A stretch of DNA of 64,000 nt, taken from the NCBI GenBank assembly GCA_017506865.1, contig JAFCMP010000523.1, positions 310,001 to 374,000 on the forward strand, in the 5' to 3' direction. The notes below the pieces were generated by a model. The model was not told the DNA's origin. It worked only from the letters and a program-made list of their open reading frames with translations, and did not search any database. The translations under genes were made by a program, and so were the position numbers. Positions 1-13,000 of the stretch are shown here, piece after piece (within the stretch, counting starts at the first letter, position 1; every line of letters begins with the position of its first letter). The DNA comes from Tribonema minus. Taxonomy: Eukaryota > Sar > Xanthophyceae > Tribonematales > Tribonemataceae.

Positions 1-566
1 AGGCGGATTCTGTGCCGCTCTAGCTACATACATGCCCATCACCCGGGGCCCGCAGCAGATGGATGGCAGCATGTAAGCAATGCTCAGACTGCCAGCTTGA
101 CAGCCTTGAGCGGTGACAGAGTGGTGCGCGGCATGCAATGGCAGCATCGGCGCAGGCAGGCGCGCCGCACAGCGCGGCAGCGCTCTACAGCATCAGCGCG
201 CGTGCTGCAGTGCACTGCGGCGCCACGACAGCTGCAGTTCACAATGTACCACAGCGCGCCTTTGCACGCACCGCCTGAAATGGTGCGCGCACGCACTTTT
301 GCCCACAACAGAACCCGACAAAGGACTCAAGTGGCAGCGCACCAGCGGCACGTCACTTCAGCACGCCGAGCAATGGCGCTTGACCATCGCAACTGCAATC
401 TGTTCCACATCTATTCACGCTCATACCTTGAAGTGCAACGGGATCAGGGCACTACAGCGCGGCCCGAGCTGAGTTTCCGGCGCCAGCCAACACAGAGTGC
501 AGAACATATGGTGCTGCAACATGCAGCTCCCCCCCCCCCCCCCCCCCCCCCGCGCACACTGCGCAC
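1..566. other. intron sequence of the TOP1 gene; no exon seen
   Basis: This stretch follows the donor of the third topoisomerase exon on the minus strand. I found no continuation of the topoisomerase core in any minus-strand frame, so the next exon must lie left of the window. A pure C run of about 23 bases (529-551) sits just inside the intron. The open frames across the region have the low-complexity look of GC-rich noncoding DNA. Confidence 0.6.
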
Positions 567-2863
567 CTGCGGGCCGTCCAGTGGCACGTCCGCAAAGAAC
601 GTGGCAATCTCCTCGTCCTCCGGCGACAGCTCCATCTCCTCCCCGTCGTACATGAGCGGCACGCCGTGCGGCTCGTACTCGTCCGGGAACGACATGCCGT
701 TGTGCTCCAGGTGGCTCCACTGGCGCCCCGGCGCGAGCGGCGGCTCCTCCCACCATTTGTACGCCTGCAGCACCAGCGGCAGCGGCAGCAGCGGCAGCGG
801 CAGCAGTGGCGCGCGCGGGGGGAGGGGGACGGGGGGGGGCTGAGCCGTGTGCCCTTGCGAGAGTAGGTAGATAGTTTGCGGTGCGGGCGTGCCGCACGCG
901 CTTGGACAAGCGGAGGGCGCCGGCATGAGCGACTGAGCAGCGATGCTGCATACACAGGCAGTTGCAGGAGCGCAGTGTGCGCTGTTTCAAAACGAAGCGG
1001 ATGGAGGGAAAAAGGTGATGACACATGCCGTCAACATTGGTCTCAACAAAGGGGACGGGGGGGGTGACCACACCACATGGCCCGTTGTGCAACTCAAATC
1101 GATGCAACTTTAAGAGAGCACCGCGCCAGACCTCTCCGTTTTCGACGCCAGCATGTCAGGGGGGCCGCAAGCCCCCCACTGCCATCAGAGTCACATCCGA
1201 GCTTCCGACCGCACCTACCGCAAGTGCACACACATCTACTTCAAGTGCCTTCGCGTCGGTGCACCTTCATGGCGTGGTCGAGACGCTCCAGCTGCGTGGA
1301 GTCCTTGAACTTGCCGGCGGGACGCTCCGCCTTCACCTTCGCCGCCGGCTTGCGCGCGCCGTTGGCGGCGCCGCTCGCGCGCTTCTTGGCAGGCGCAGCG
1401 GCCGCCTTCGCCTGCTTCTTCCTGCCGTTGGACGCTGCGGAGGCGGCCGGCTTGGCCTTGGCCTTGCTGCTGCCGCTAGCCCTCTTCTTGGCGTCGGCGG
1501 AGGGGGCGGGCTTCGCTTTGGCCTTCTTTTTGACCTTGGTGTCCTCGAAATCGTCGTCGTCGTCGTCCTCGTCGTCATCGCTGTTTTGGCCGTGCAGCAG
1601 TACGCGGCGGAGCAAGACGTGAGAGACACAGCGGCGCTGTGTCCATTGGAAATGAAGAAAACTGCCCTGCTGTTTGCGCTGGTTCCCGTGGTGTAATTGC
1701 GTGTGTGTTCCCTGAGATGTCAACGGGAAACAACGATTTACCTGTGGATGTATCCCACTCTGTCGTGCAGAGTCATTGTACACTTTCAGGAAGCATTTTG
1801 TTGGTGTAAGTTTCCAGTGTGTCATGCGTGTCATGCGTGCCGCCGAGCCGGCGCGCATGCGATCCTTCCCGCATCGGTGTCAGGAGCACTGCACCGGTGC
1901 CGCGGTAGCACGCAAATGTGTAAATCCGAGAGAAAGCGATGGGTGACAAAGCACGACTCAGCTTTTTTTACATGATTTGGTGGCGCGCTGTGCTTGGCGT
2001 CTGATTTGTCATCGGCGCGCCTCCGCGCATCCCCTGCGAGCGATGCTCGCGCCGCCGCGGCACTGGCACACTGAGCATGCACCATTCGCTGCAGGCCGTG
2101 CTGCAGATGCAGACTAGATCACTGCGCTTACTCCTTTGACAGCTAGACTTGATGGGGTTGCGACGAGGCGAGGACTGTCCCACAACCTGCACTTGTGAGT
2201 TATTGGAAGACCTTGAAGCGCAAACAAAGACACAATCCACAGGAAGCAACAACATATGTCGTTTTCTACACCACGAATTAGCACTGGCAGCAAGGCAGTA
2301 CACAAACTACCGCAGTGGCAACTCTGTGGTGCACATGGTTGCTGATAAGGCTCTGTGAAAGCTCGGTATGTGTATGAATTTCGTTGCACGCTCAAAGAGA
2401 TCGAGCAACAATGTGCGGCAGCTGGTGCACTGTGTCAAGCGTCGCCTTAAATGACCTGCACGTCCAGTTTCTAGTGCACTTCAACAATTCCTGGACAGAC
2501 AACATGCTGCACCGGCGCCGGTGGGCGCTTCGAGCCTCACCTCTCCTCAGCAGGAGACTTTTTCACCACGATCTTGCGTTTCTTGCCGCTCTCCTTGTCC
2601 TCTTTCGTGCTGCTGCCACCGCCGCCGCTGGACTTGACCTTCTTTTTCAGCTTCGGCTCCTCAAAAGCGTCATCGTCATCATCAGAGTTGTCCTCCTTGT
2701 AACTCTTTGGCGCTTTGGCCTTCCTGTCGCCGCTGCTGCTACCGCCATTGGCAGCGGCCTTGACGCCGGCACCGCTTGCCGCACCCTCCGCTGTCGCTTT
2801 GCGCTTTTTGAGAATCGGCTTCATAGCGGCTAGCGGAGTGTCTTCGTCTGAAGAAGACGACAT
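567..2863 (-). CDS. TOP1: DNA topoisomerase I (type IB), first three exons, 3' part outside window
   Basis: Nuclear type IB topoisomerase, which relaxes supercoils through a transient 3'-phosphotyrosyl nick. Exons on the minus strand: 2863-2541, 1580-1265, 764-567, with phases 2, 0, 0 that join cleanly. The first two exons (about 212 residues) are the charged N-terminal region of the family: a D/E block (SDDDEDDDDDDFED) spanning the first junction, then long Lys/Ala-rich stretches resembling nuclear localisation signals. Exon 3 opens the conserved core: AYKWWEEPPLAPGRQW, LEHNGMSFP, YEPHGVPLMYDG and LSPEDEEIATFFA match the start of the eukaryotic core, which in human reads KWKWWEEE and LSPKAEEVATFFA. 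The catalytic tyrosine lies beyond the window edge. The start ATG is the first in frame and lies about 90 bases from a CTTCAA-type palindrome. Confidence 0.93.
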
Positions 2864-5531
2864 GGCTGCTGCCTAGGCCAGCGGTGCTCTGGGCCCGCAG
2901 CACAGCAAACACTTTTCAAAAAGCAAGTCTCATACATACCCAGGTTGAAACCTTGAAGTTCACTCAACTTCAAGTTGGGTAACCTGGGACCTGGGGGTCG
3001 CGCAGCACCTGACAGCACAGAAGGGCTGATGATTTTACGCACATCATCACAAGCAGCAGCAACAGCAACAGGCAGCTTGGCTATAAAAAATGCGGCGCTG
3101 CTTTTATTTATGGGTTCACAGTATCACTCGGACCTGCTGTGCTGGTGGTGCTTCTGCTGCTGATAGTGGTGATTGCAAGACCAGCTTGTGCAGGCGCAGA
3201 CTGAGAACGAACTTGCACGCATCAAGGCGTACATGTCAGCCTGCTTAGACATACTGGCATGGAAGACTTGAGCCTCTGCAGACGGGGCTGACGAAGGCAA
3301 AGCGGGAGTAGTTGCGCTCTGTCAACTCCCAGGCAGAAGGTGGAAGGTGACTGCCAGTGGTGCGCGGATATGTTTGTGTTCACAAAAGCAGTGGCAGGAT
3401 CCTTATACAGAAGTCACACTCTGCTGCCAAGCAGTATGCATTGGCACTCTGCTGCACGCCATGCATAAAGGTAGATGGGACCATGTGGCGTTGCCATGAG
3501 TGCGGTGCATATATAAAAAAGAGCCCCATAGACCTGAATCCGCCGTTGTGTGTAGTGTGTTCTGGGGCTCGAAGAGGGGTTTTTTGCCATAGCACACGGG
3601 GGTCGCTGCAGATGATATGATATCGCTTTATCACAGCATTCTTGCAATTACTCACCCATACTCCTGCTCCGGGTTGCAATGTCTTCTGGTGCTTGCTTCG
3701 CCAAGCATTGAGCGCAGTTGGTGCTTGCCGCTGCATTGTGAAGCATGTGCAAAGCCTCTGCCATGTTGCCACCAGCAATGCGTTTGCACTCGTCAGCCCT
3801 GCAGCGGCACTGTCGCTGGTGATGCAGCACACTTGCGAACCGCTTGCCTCACGCAATTGCATGTCGCTGCGGCACAATGATTACTCAGTAGCTGGCGATG
3901 ATACTGTGCGGGCCCTGAGTCTTTATTGAACTCAGACTAGCTCGGGCGAATGCTGCAGCTGCTTCCCTCAAGACAGCACTGCATTGGGAGATCGTGCCTG
4001 AGGATAAAATGCATGTCCGTTTGGAGAAAACATGGCCACATATCTTTCATCAAGAGCATCATAATGGATACCTAGGGTCATCTTGCTCTTTGTTTGAAGT
4101 AGATGATTATAAATACTGCTGTTTGAGGTTCATTTCACAACACTTGATTCCAAACAGGAACATTCCAAACAGGAACATGCGTATATGCATGCAGGGGAAC
4201 GGTTGATGCACACTACACACGTCATGCCTCGTTGTCATTCAAAAAGCGTGCTGCTGTATGCCAGCAAACAACAAGATTGCCTCCTCGGTGCCCAGGCTCA
4301 CGACTGCCGTGTACATAACTTGTCCCCTCCTCGCTCCATACACAAGCACACACAGGACAAAGAGGGACAAGAGCTACACAATGCACTGCAACGGTAGAGT
4401 GACACGAATCAGCATGAGAGCTGCAACGTGAGCAAGAACTTCTTGTCAGCTGGTGCCTTGGAAAGTCAGCTCAGTCTTGTACTTTTATTGATTTCGCTTG
4501 TACTGCGAAGTATTACTAATGGTGGCAAAGGCTGCCGTGGAGCCTCCATCGCTGCGTCTGGGCTACCGTCTGTCGACATGCACCTGCCGCGTGCTTGAGC
4601 GAACACCACCTCCCATATGTCTGCTGATGCCAAAGCCTCTACTTCAGCACTCATAGAAAGATGAGGTTGACGTGCCCACCGTTAACTTCCTAAGTCCCCT
4701 CCCCCATAGTCCCATTCTGTGTCTGCGCAGAACAGGATTTTCACGCGCAAGGCATGTCACCGGTGCCCTTGCCTCATGCAGAGTGCGCGCCAGGACACAC
4801 TACTGCCTGTGCGAACAGGGCGTCTCAAACATGCAGCCCCACTGATGCTGGACATTTGTAAATGCCACCCCCTCAGGCGCTACTGAGCCCGTGGTGCCGC
4901 ACATGCGGCCTACGATCTCAAACTACAAGTACAATTGCTGCTTGATGCATAGTGTCTACTATATACGCACAATGCCAAATGCGACAACAGCCTATGCTCG
5001 CGACATTGCCGCCAGCAGCGCAGCGGACACCCCTCCCCACCCGCCGACGTGGTTTTGGTCCTGTGCGCGCGGTGTGCCGGCGCTTCTGCTTTCGGCATCC
5101 ACCTGTGCGTTGAGCATTGCTGCCCTTGGCACACGCAGCCGCGCACCCTCAAACTTCCGCTCCTGCTCCGCGCTCGGCTGCAGCACCACCTGCGATGCGC
5201 GCACGCAGGTGAGAGGGAAGGGGTGTGTGTGTGAACTTGTTGCATTGATATCTGCGTGCGTGTGTCAGAGAGCTGGAGACAGCTTCCAACGCGGGTTCAG
5301 CACCCATAGCTTGCCCTGCTGTGGTACGGATGGCAAACACCTACGCAGGATGTGCCAGTGCAGGAACTGATAACTCGGTTACTATCGAGTTCTTAGTGCA
5401 ATTTGGTCACCCGATGGCAGGGCTCAGCACTGATCTTGGTCGCGCAGTGCGTGCATAGCCGTAATGGGGCTTGCCCGTTGGTCCGCAGCGACGTCGCATG
5501 CGGCGACGTGCCTCAGACACACGCCGTCACC
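2864..5531. other. intergenic; no gene recognised
   Basis: About 2.7 kb between the TOP1 start and the 3' end of the next minus-strand gene. GC content is lower than in the genes, open frames are short with no recognisable domain, and I see no chain of exons joined by matching splice sites on either strand. It should hold the TOP1 promoter at the left and the 3' UTR of the phosphatase gene at the right. If the phosphatase uses a GC-AG intron near its end, a further exon could be hidden here. Confidence 0.5.
2953..2977. promoter_or_regulatory. candidate promoter motif, inverted GAAGTT / AACTTC
   Basis: TTGAAGTT at 2953 is followed by CAACTTCAAGTTG at 2965-2977, an inverted repeat around one central base. 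It lies 90-114 bases upstream of the TOP1 start codon. The same sequence family recurs upstream of other genes here. Function is inferred from position and recurrence only. Confidence 0.4.
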
Positions 5532-5982
5532 TCAGTGCTGCAGCAGCCAGACACCAGCCTGCAGATGCTGCTGCTGCCCTGCATAACCCCCACCCAACGA
5601 TGACAACATGCGCTGTTGCAAGCAGTACAAGAGCAGTACAGAGCAGTACACCAGCAGGCAGATGACACACAGCCAGCTTGCCTGCGGTGCGCGCGCCCGC
5701 AGCTGCCGAAACAGTCCACCATCCAGCGAGTCGCGCCGAGTCAGCGCCGCATCGATGGGTGATGGCGGCACCAGCGCAGCAGCACTCAGCGCCGCTGCCG
5801 ACTCCGCCGCCGCCGCCGCAGTGTCGTCCAGATTCAGCAGCGCGGGGCGCGGCCGCATGGTCGCCTTGGGGAAAGGCTCAGAGATCACACGGCTGGTGGA
5901 GCGCTGCTGCTGCTGCTGCTGCTGCTGCTGCACTTGCACCCGCGCTGCGCCGGGATCGCCGCCGCCTGCTCTGCGCGCACCG

Positions 5983-6030
<48 letters not shown>

Positions 6031-9000
6031 ACGGCAGTGGTGCGCTCGCCGGCACCGGCGCCGCCACTGCTGCCGTGTCCGCCATGATCGCAGGCATCGA
6101 GCATATGAGCCTCTGGGAACAAGAACTTCGTTCTGGCTACAGCTGCGGCAGCAGCGGCACTGGCAGCGCCAGCCGCACGATCAGCAGCGGCGCCGGCCTG
6201 ACTGGCAGCAGCTTCAGCGGCGGCGGCGCGTTTGCGGCGGTCTGTTCTTGACTCGTACCCGGGGTCCTTCGTGATGACCTCTATGCAGCCGTCGTCGATC
6301 AGCAGGCAGGCGGAAACGGCACCGCCGCCGAGGTCGTGGTCCTTGGACGTGGAGAACACCGTCAGGACGCGCCCGCCCTGTTGATTTGCCCCAGCGGGAG
6401 GGGTACGCGCGCGGCGGTGCGCGTGCAGGTACGTAGATATCAGTAGATTGCGAGCTCAGTGCTCAGCATGAGGGGGCTTTGCGGAGCGCGTCAAGTGGGA
6501 ACGGCCGGCCAACGTAGCCCGCTGCTACCAAACAGCAAGCAGCTGTCCAGTGGGCTTGAGTCGCGCTGCCTGCGCGTGCGGTGTGCTCACACAACCGCCC
6601 GCTTTGTCAGCTCGTGACGCCCCAGCGTTGCTGCGATCCGCAATTCACCTGCATGCACGCACTGTGTATGCACGTGGTGTATGGTTCGCACACTGCCCTG
6701 CCTAGCGCCATTCGCTCACGAGCGCGATCGGCTTGTTGTGGAAGAGGTTCCGAACCATGAGCAAGAATGAACACAATGTACAACGCACTGGCACGCCATC
6801 GCTGCTTCAACTAGCGCCACTGCAGCTTCACGGTCGCCTTTTTACCAAGCCCTCTTGGTTGCACAATAGCAGCGTCATGACCTCCGCTCGTCGTGATGGC
6901 GGCGTCCCCTGCCGTCCGTTACATGCTACGTAAACACGACGCACAACAGGCTGCAACATCCAAATCAAGCCATCATGCCCCCCTCCCCCCGGGTACACCA
7001 CACCTCTGTGCACCCTGTGCGCCCAGGTGTTGTCGTTGCAACGCATCTCAGTACCTGTAGCAGATGCCTTGTATCGACAACACCCGAGCGTGCACCCCTT
7101 CCTAACCAACCCCCCCCCCGCCCCCCCCACCCCCCCCTCACCTTGCTCAGCGCGACCCCCTCCGCCGTCTTCTCGTGCGCGCGGATGATGTACGACAGGC
7201 CGTGGCGCGCGAGGAACGCCTCCACGGCGGCGCGGCCAAAGCACTGCGCCGTCGCGCCGCGCGGGTTTGCGCCGTAGCCCGCGCCGTCCATCGCGCCCTC
7301 GCGGCTCGCGCTCGCGGGGTCCGACCACAGGCACTCGTACGCGACGCGCGACAGGTCGGGGTCCTCGCAGGGGTACGGCGGCGAAACCGCCGCCGCCGCG
7401 GGGACGCGCTGGATGGCGTCGATCTGGCTGAGAGCGCCGCGCGGACGGGGAATGCCTCCTGGTGGCGGGCGGCGGCGGCGGCGGCAGCGGCAGAGATAAG
7501 TGCTAGTGCTATGCTGCTCTGTGCTGAGCAAAGGACATGCACCACGTCGGACTCGAGTTACAAACGGGGAGTATTGCTATCAGCTCGGGGCTGCCGAGGG
7601 CTGCTGCGCGTGTGTGTGTGGCCTGCCTTCTCATGTACTGCGCGACAGACACGGAGCAGCAACGACTACAGCCTGCAGAACAGTGCAAAGGCGAACACAC
7701 CACCCCCCCCCCCACCATCACAGCATACGATTCCGCACCTGCGCCGCACCGTGAATGCAGAAGAGGTCACCATCCACCACCGCCGCGAGCGGCATGCGGT
7801 CGAACACCGTGTTGACGACCTCCCAGACGTGCGCGCCGCGCTCGCCGCCGAAGCGCGCGCTGCACTGCGCGAGGAACGACCCCGCGCCGTAGTACTCCAC
7901 CCACGAGCTGACGTCGCGCAGCTCGTGGTTGCCGCGCAGCAGGAAGACCTTGCGCGGCGCGGTCAGCTTGAGCGCGAGCAGGTACGCGACGCACTCCAGC
8001 GACGCGGCGCCCCTGTCGACGTAGTCGCCGAGGAAGAGCAGGCGCCCGGGCGCGAGGCGCGCGCCGCGCGGCCACACCGTGTCCGCGAAGAAGTGGAGGT
8101 CGTCGAGGTTGCCTGCTGTCGCGCAGGGGGGGTCAGGTAGGTGAGTGAATGGGGGTAAGTGGAGCGGGGCCCGCGCCGCAGAGACGCAGCGCCCCGCCTG
8201 TACTAGTAGGCGTCAGGAACGGTTTGCCGTGCATGCATGGACGATGTGCGCCGGCAACGGTGGGCGGTGCGGTCCGCTTACGGCGCCGCTAGGGCCTGCA
8301 AAAGCAGCTGTTGGAGTCACAACATGTACTCAAAGTGGCAGCCCGAAAAACTTGAATTGATCAAGGAGAGGAGGAATGCAAGCCCGCCCGGGGTGTCGCA
8401 GGTTGTTCGGGTTGCATGCATCAGGCAATCGCAGCAGTGGCGGTCTGCACAGCAGCAACCGCTTTTCATACGCCATCACCACCTGCGAGTACACCAGAAT
8501 GAGGCGCTGTGATGCAGCCAGGCAGCAGAGTGCCTGCCAATTAACTGATGACCGCCCGCGATGCGCACCGCCGCTGTCTTCAACATTGCGGGGCTGTGCT
8601 CACCGTGTATGTCGCCGAACACGTGGCACGGCGACTGCAGCGTCAGGCAGCGCGCCTCCTGCTCCAGCAGCGCGCTCGCCTGGTCGCAGAGGCCCATGAG
8701 CTCTGCCGCGAACTGCGTGCTGCTGCAGTACGCCGCGTGGCTGCAGGGGTCGTCGAGCTTCTTGAGCAGCCTCTCGGTGACGGTCTCCCTGGGGGTGAAG
8801 AGGCCTTCCAGTACCGCGGCGCTGGCAATGCTGGCGGCGCTCGCCCTCAGGTGCCTCCTGGCCAAGCCCCCCTCATGATCGAGGACGTGATGGGACATCT
8901 TGGAGGCCAGCGTTGTGGCGGTTCCGCCACCGCCATCGCTGCCCAGCTTGTGTCTACGTTTATGTGCTGCCTTCAGTCTGGTGAGCTCGCCGCGCAGGAG

Positions 9001-9246
9001 CTCGTTCTCGCGCTTCAGATTCTCGTAGTCGCTGAGTGTTTGGGCAGCGCGTTTGGCCTTGGCTTCAGGCCCTTCGTACCGCCACTCGTCAAAGCTTTCT
9101 GCTTCATCATCAGCAGCGATGGCAATCCCACTATCTGGCACTGCAGCTTGCGAAGTCATTGTTCCGCGCTGCGACGGCGCCACCGTTGATGTGCGCTCAG
9201 AGCTCTCGTGCGCCTGCGACGGTTCCTTGCTCTGGCGTTGGCTCAT
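5532..9246 (-). CDS. PPP-family Ser/Thr protein phosphatase with coiled coil, polyQ and hydrophobic tail
   Basis: Metal-dependent Ser/Thr phosphatase of the PP1/PP2A/calcineurin superfamily. Exons: 9246-8604, 8112-7750, 7458-7142, 6377-5532 (phases 1, 1, 0), predicting 722 aa. The first 200 residues are non-catalytic and include a Leu/Glu/Lys-rich coiled coil ([20 protein letters not shown]). Catalytic signatures fall across the junctions: GDIHG (211-215), GDYVDRG (243-249), RGNHE (274-278), [11 protein letters not shown] and RAHEKTAEG, then [14 protein letters not shown] where PP1 has SAPNYC. The C-terminal extension has two glutamine runs (15 and 9), a long Ala-rich segment and a final hydrophobic stretch (about 674-696) that could be a membrane anchor. 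The tail after RAPQ begins CAG|GCAAGC, a possible GC-AG donor, so the last 50 residues are uncertain. Start chosen at the first true ATG. Confidence 0.85.
5904..6029. repeat. two CTG/CAG triplet runs coding polyglutamine
   Basis: CTG runs at about 5904-5930 and 5985-6029 on the plus strand are read as CAG on the minus strand and encode glutamine runs of 9 and 15 in the phosphatase C-terminal extension. Such pure triplet runs are likely to vary in length between individuals. Confidence 0.85.
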
Positions 9247-10025
9247 GAGCAAGAGAGGAGAACATAAGTGGGTCTAAGCTTCTTCTCCGCAGAACTCCTG
9301 CAATTGGTTGGCAGTCAACCAATCAACACCTGCGCTTCAACTTCAAGTATCAACTTCATTTCATGAACCGATCATGAAGTTAAGGGCGCTTGCAAAAGTG
9401 ACACTCAAGCTAAAGTCACCGTGCAATGGCATCATGCACTGTCAGCCATTGCAAGCGCGCGACATCAGAACATTTCGATGATGATGCCCCCACAGTGTGC
9501 GCGCGACATCAGTATATTTGATGATGACGTGATGCCCCCACGTGTGCGAGCCAAAAGGCTCGCCTTGTGTATTGCAAGCTCAAAATTGGCACCATCCCCT
9601 ACACGCAATTTGAATTCATGCCACCGCAGCAGCAGTATGCACCGAATGCTGCCACTTGTGATTGTGGCAGCAAAGTTGTGATTGTGGCAGCAAAGCTGTT
9701 GTCGGCGCTGCAAGCTCAAACGCGCAGCAACGCGGAATGATTGCAGCGAGAACATCTGCCACCCTGTTGCAGTGAAGCGTGCACATGATAGCCCATTTGC
9801 CGGGCCGTGCGGGATGACGTGTTCCCGGACAGAGCAGGCACACATCTCTTGAAGCTCGCTGGAAGCCGCGCACATGCGCCACGTCAATCAGCGCACACAA
9901 CACCGTACGAAGCCCGGATGGACCACCTGCACCATCCGCGCATCACGAAAACGAAAGACTCGACACGCCCCCGCCCGGACCGGGGCTGAGACGCGAACGA
10001 CAACTTCACTGACAGCAAGCAGCGC
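9247..10025. other. intergenic, with two short tandem duplications
   Basis: The gap between the phosphatase start and the 3' end of the amidohydrolase gene holds no recognisable gene. A block with CGCGACATCAG and GATGATGCCCCCAC is duplicated at about 9457-9497 and 9501-9545. A 21-base unit, TGTGATTGTGGCAGCAAAG, is repeated in tandem at about 9656-9696. The left end carries the phosphatase promoter motif. Confidence 0.55.
9300..9357. promoter_or_regulatory. candidate promoter: CCAAT-like inverted repeat plus CTTCAACTTCAAG
   Basis: CAATTGGTTGGCAGTCAACC (9301-9320) contains GGTTG and CAACC arms facing each other and is followed by CAATC. Then come CTTCAACTTCAAG (9335-9347) and CAACTTCATTTC (9351). 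All lie 55-111 bases upstream of the phosphatase start codon. Role inferred from position. Confidence 0.4.
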
Positions 10026-13000
10026 TCAACCTTCGCGTGCGTCCGCCTCCCACAGCTCCGCCATGAGAGCGAGGACGGCGTCCGGCAGCGGCGCCTCGCG
10101 GCACAGCGCGAGCTTGGAATTGAGCGCGCCGGCGCGCGCGAGCCGCACCACCGTCGCCGGCGTCGTGGCGCCCACGCACAGGAGCTTGTGCACGACGGCG
10201 CGCTGCTCCGCGGGCGACCACGGCGCTGCTGCCGCCGATGCCGCCGCCGCTGCTGCCGATGGTGTCGCTGCTGCTGCCAAGGCCGCTGGAGCTGCTGGTG
10301 GCGCGTCTGGCGGTGGTAAGGCGGCCTGCTGCCGTGTGCGGCACAGTCGCAGCGGGGGGGGCATCAGAGGGTGGGAATGCATGGAGAGGGGGCTGGTGAT
10401 AGGGAAGGTTGTGCTGGTGCCGGGGCATGAGGGAGGGCCGAAGTGGCGCAAGCTGCAGCTGACAGCAGTGCGGCCAATGCTTTTCATGGTCTGATGCTAT
10501 GGCATGCTGGCGTCACGCCGGTGATGAGCGGTATGTTCGTCTCAAACAGGTTCATGATTGTGATGGCGGCGCGCGATGTTTTCAAAAGTTGCCTCAGGGT
10601 TGGTTCATGCGCAGGGGTTGGTCCACTGCACTAGGTGATTTTATCTACACAGCTGCCCATGGGCTGTTGAGCTGCGAATGCGATTTGAGCTTGGACTGGC
10701 CTGGCATGCACGTCAAAGGGTGCTTGAGGGTGCACGCATACGCCAGTTTTGAGGGCTGATTTGAGTCATCTCAAACGTTTGAAGTGACAAGGTCGCCACA
10801 GCAACAAGACTTCACACTGCAGTGCACGGCATCCGCTACGCGAGCTCTTGATAGAGTAGCGGTGGGATGCATGCTCGCCGCTGGCGCAATTGCAGCGGCG
10901 GCGACCTCCGCCGCCGCAGCAATACACGACACCAGCGGCTACAGCAGGTGCCGACGGATGACCGTGGCCACCAGCGCCACCACATAGCCCTGCGCAGTCT
11001 ACCCAAAACACGACACCCGTCGTTCAGGCGCCAGTCTACAGGCGCAGTGCCCAGCGCACTCACCGGCGGCGCAGCAGCGGCAGCCGCCGCCTCCGCTACC
11101 GCGGCGACAAACGGCACCAGCGGCTGCAGCGCGTTCACGATGGCCGTCGCCACGAGCTCCGCGGCGACGGCGCGCCGCTCCGGCTCCCTGCGCCACGACG
11201 CGCCAAACTCCAGCTGCACGGCGTCAATGCGGAAGCCGCAGTGGCGGTGCACGGTGTAGCCGCCCTGGCACGCGGCGGAGAGAGAGGGAGGGGTGAGAAG
11301 GGCAGTGCACGATTCAGGAAAAGGGGGGGGGGGGGGATCTCAGTGCTCGGGGTTGTCAGAGGGCGGGCCGTCTCTCGGTGACGCGATGATGACTACCGAG
11401 ATGCAGCTGCCTGGGCTTGGCATGCGTGCAGGCCTCCCCAGCCTCACTCCCCTTGCTTCCATGTGGGGGTGGCACTGCGCCACCTTCAAACGGCGCCGCC
11501 AACAGGTGCCCCCCCCCCTTCTGCTCCTGCCAAGCGCGTCTATGGCTCTGCTAGAACGCACATCTCGCGCCGCTGTCTCCCATGCATTCACCACCGCACG
11601 ACGCAACGACCATGCGATTGCAGCGCTCACACCGCGCCTTTGCGCTGCAGCAGCGGGTACACTGGTGCCCGCACCAGACGCTGACGCTGCGCAGCCACCA
11701 AATCGGTGCACGCGCCGGGCAGCGCCGTCCGCGCCACATCTGCAGCATTTCTGGTAGACTTTACGGGCAGTGCGCAGCGACACGTGCACGTTCCACATAT
11801 AGTCCTAAGACGCACTGGTATGTAGCAGTAGCACATGTGCGCTGTGCGTGTGCAGGGTCCTTGCGCGCTTTTGTCCCCTCCCCCCCCTTGCAGGTGGAGC
11901 GCTGCCACACAGACACGCCCACTCTCACCATGTAGTCGGGGAACTCGGGCTGCCCCCTCACGGGCAGCACCGCGTCACCCATAAGCCTCCTTAGATGCCA
12001 CAGGAAGCCCTCGCCGGGCGCGTGCAGGTGCGCCAGGTCCGCTGTCGCGCCGTTGCGCGTGCCGATGAGCACTGACTCGGGGTGCCGCGCCTGCGCCACC
12101 GAGGGGCACGGGGAGGCAAGGGGGGGGGGGGGGGAGGGATTGGTGGGGGCTGCCAGGGGGATGCAGTGTCTTCAGGGGTGTTGTGGGGGGTAGTCTATGC
12201 AGCCCGCCGGCGTGCTGGTGGCATAAGCAGCGACAAGCAGTTCCAGATGCAGACATTCTTGATACGCCGTTCGAACATCGCAACGCTTCTGCATTTAGCA
12301 GAGCATTTGCCCCCCCCCCCCTCTCCCCCCCCCCCGTTCGCCGTGCACAGTAAAAGCAGAGTGCTCGTGCTACTGGCTTTGTGCACGGTGCGCCGGCGCT
12401 CTGAAGCCGCTGACACGTGCACAGCGCTGCAATGCCCTAGTCTATGGTTGGTGAGTCAGTGATGAGGATTCTGAAGCCAAGGAGCGGCGGAAACCCCAGT
12501 ACCTACCAATCAGTCAGTTCAGGCGTTGCGCGGGCCCATACGGCAGAGGGTGACAGTGCACGGCCAGACAGCTTGTGGCGCCGTGACCTGAGCGCTGCGA
12601 CGGAGGACAGCGCTGACGCAGTTCAAATGCGCCTTAAAGAGTGGGGAGCAGGTGGCCACATCTGATTGGCAGCAGCGTGCGGTGCAATTGCGTGCCGGCC
12701 TGCCAGTCCCGGTCCATGCTTAGCGACACGCTGTAAAGTACTGTTTGCGCAGCGACCGGCAAAGTGCTTCACGGTGTGACGCGCCTGGCAACGCATACCA
12801 GTGCTACCAGCGCTTGACAAAGTGCTCATGAAAATATGCGCTCTTTCAGCCAGGGCAGGGCGCCAGTGGGGGCCACTTCTGCAAGCACACGTCCACGAGA
12901 GCAGTACCTGGCCGTGAATGTCGAGCAGCAGCACGCGGCCGTGCCGGTGCCCCCCCGTCAGCCGCGCCAGCGCGGCGGCGACGGCGCGGTGGTAGCGGTC

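Noticed and set aside
97-1107. Long overlapping open frames on both strands around 0.1-1.1 kb
   Set aside because: Only the minus-strand frame at 567-764 matches a known protein (topoisomerase I core). The rest are shadows of GC-rich DNA.
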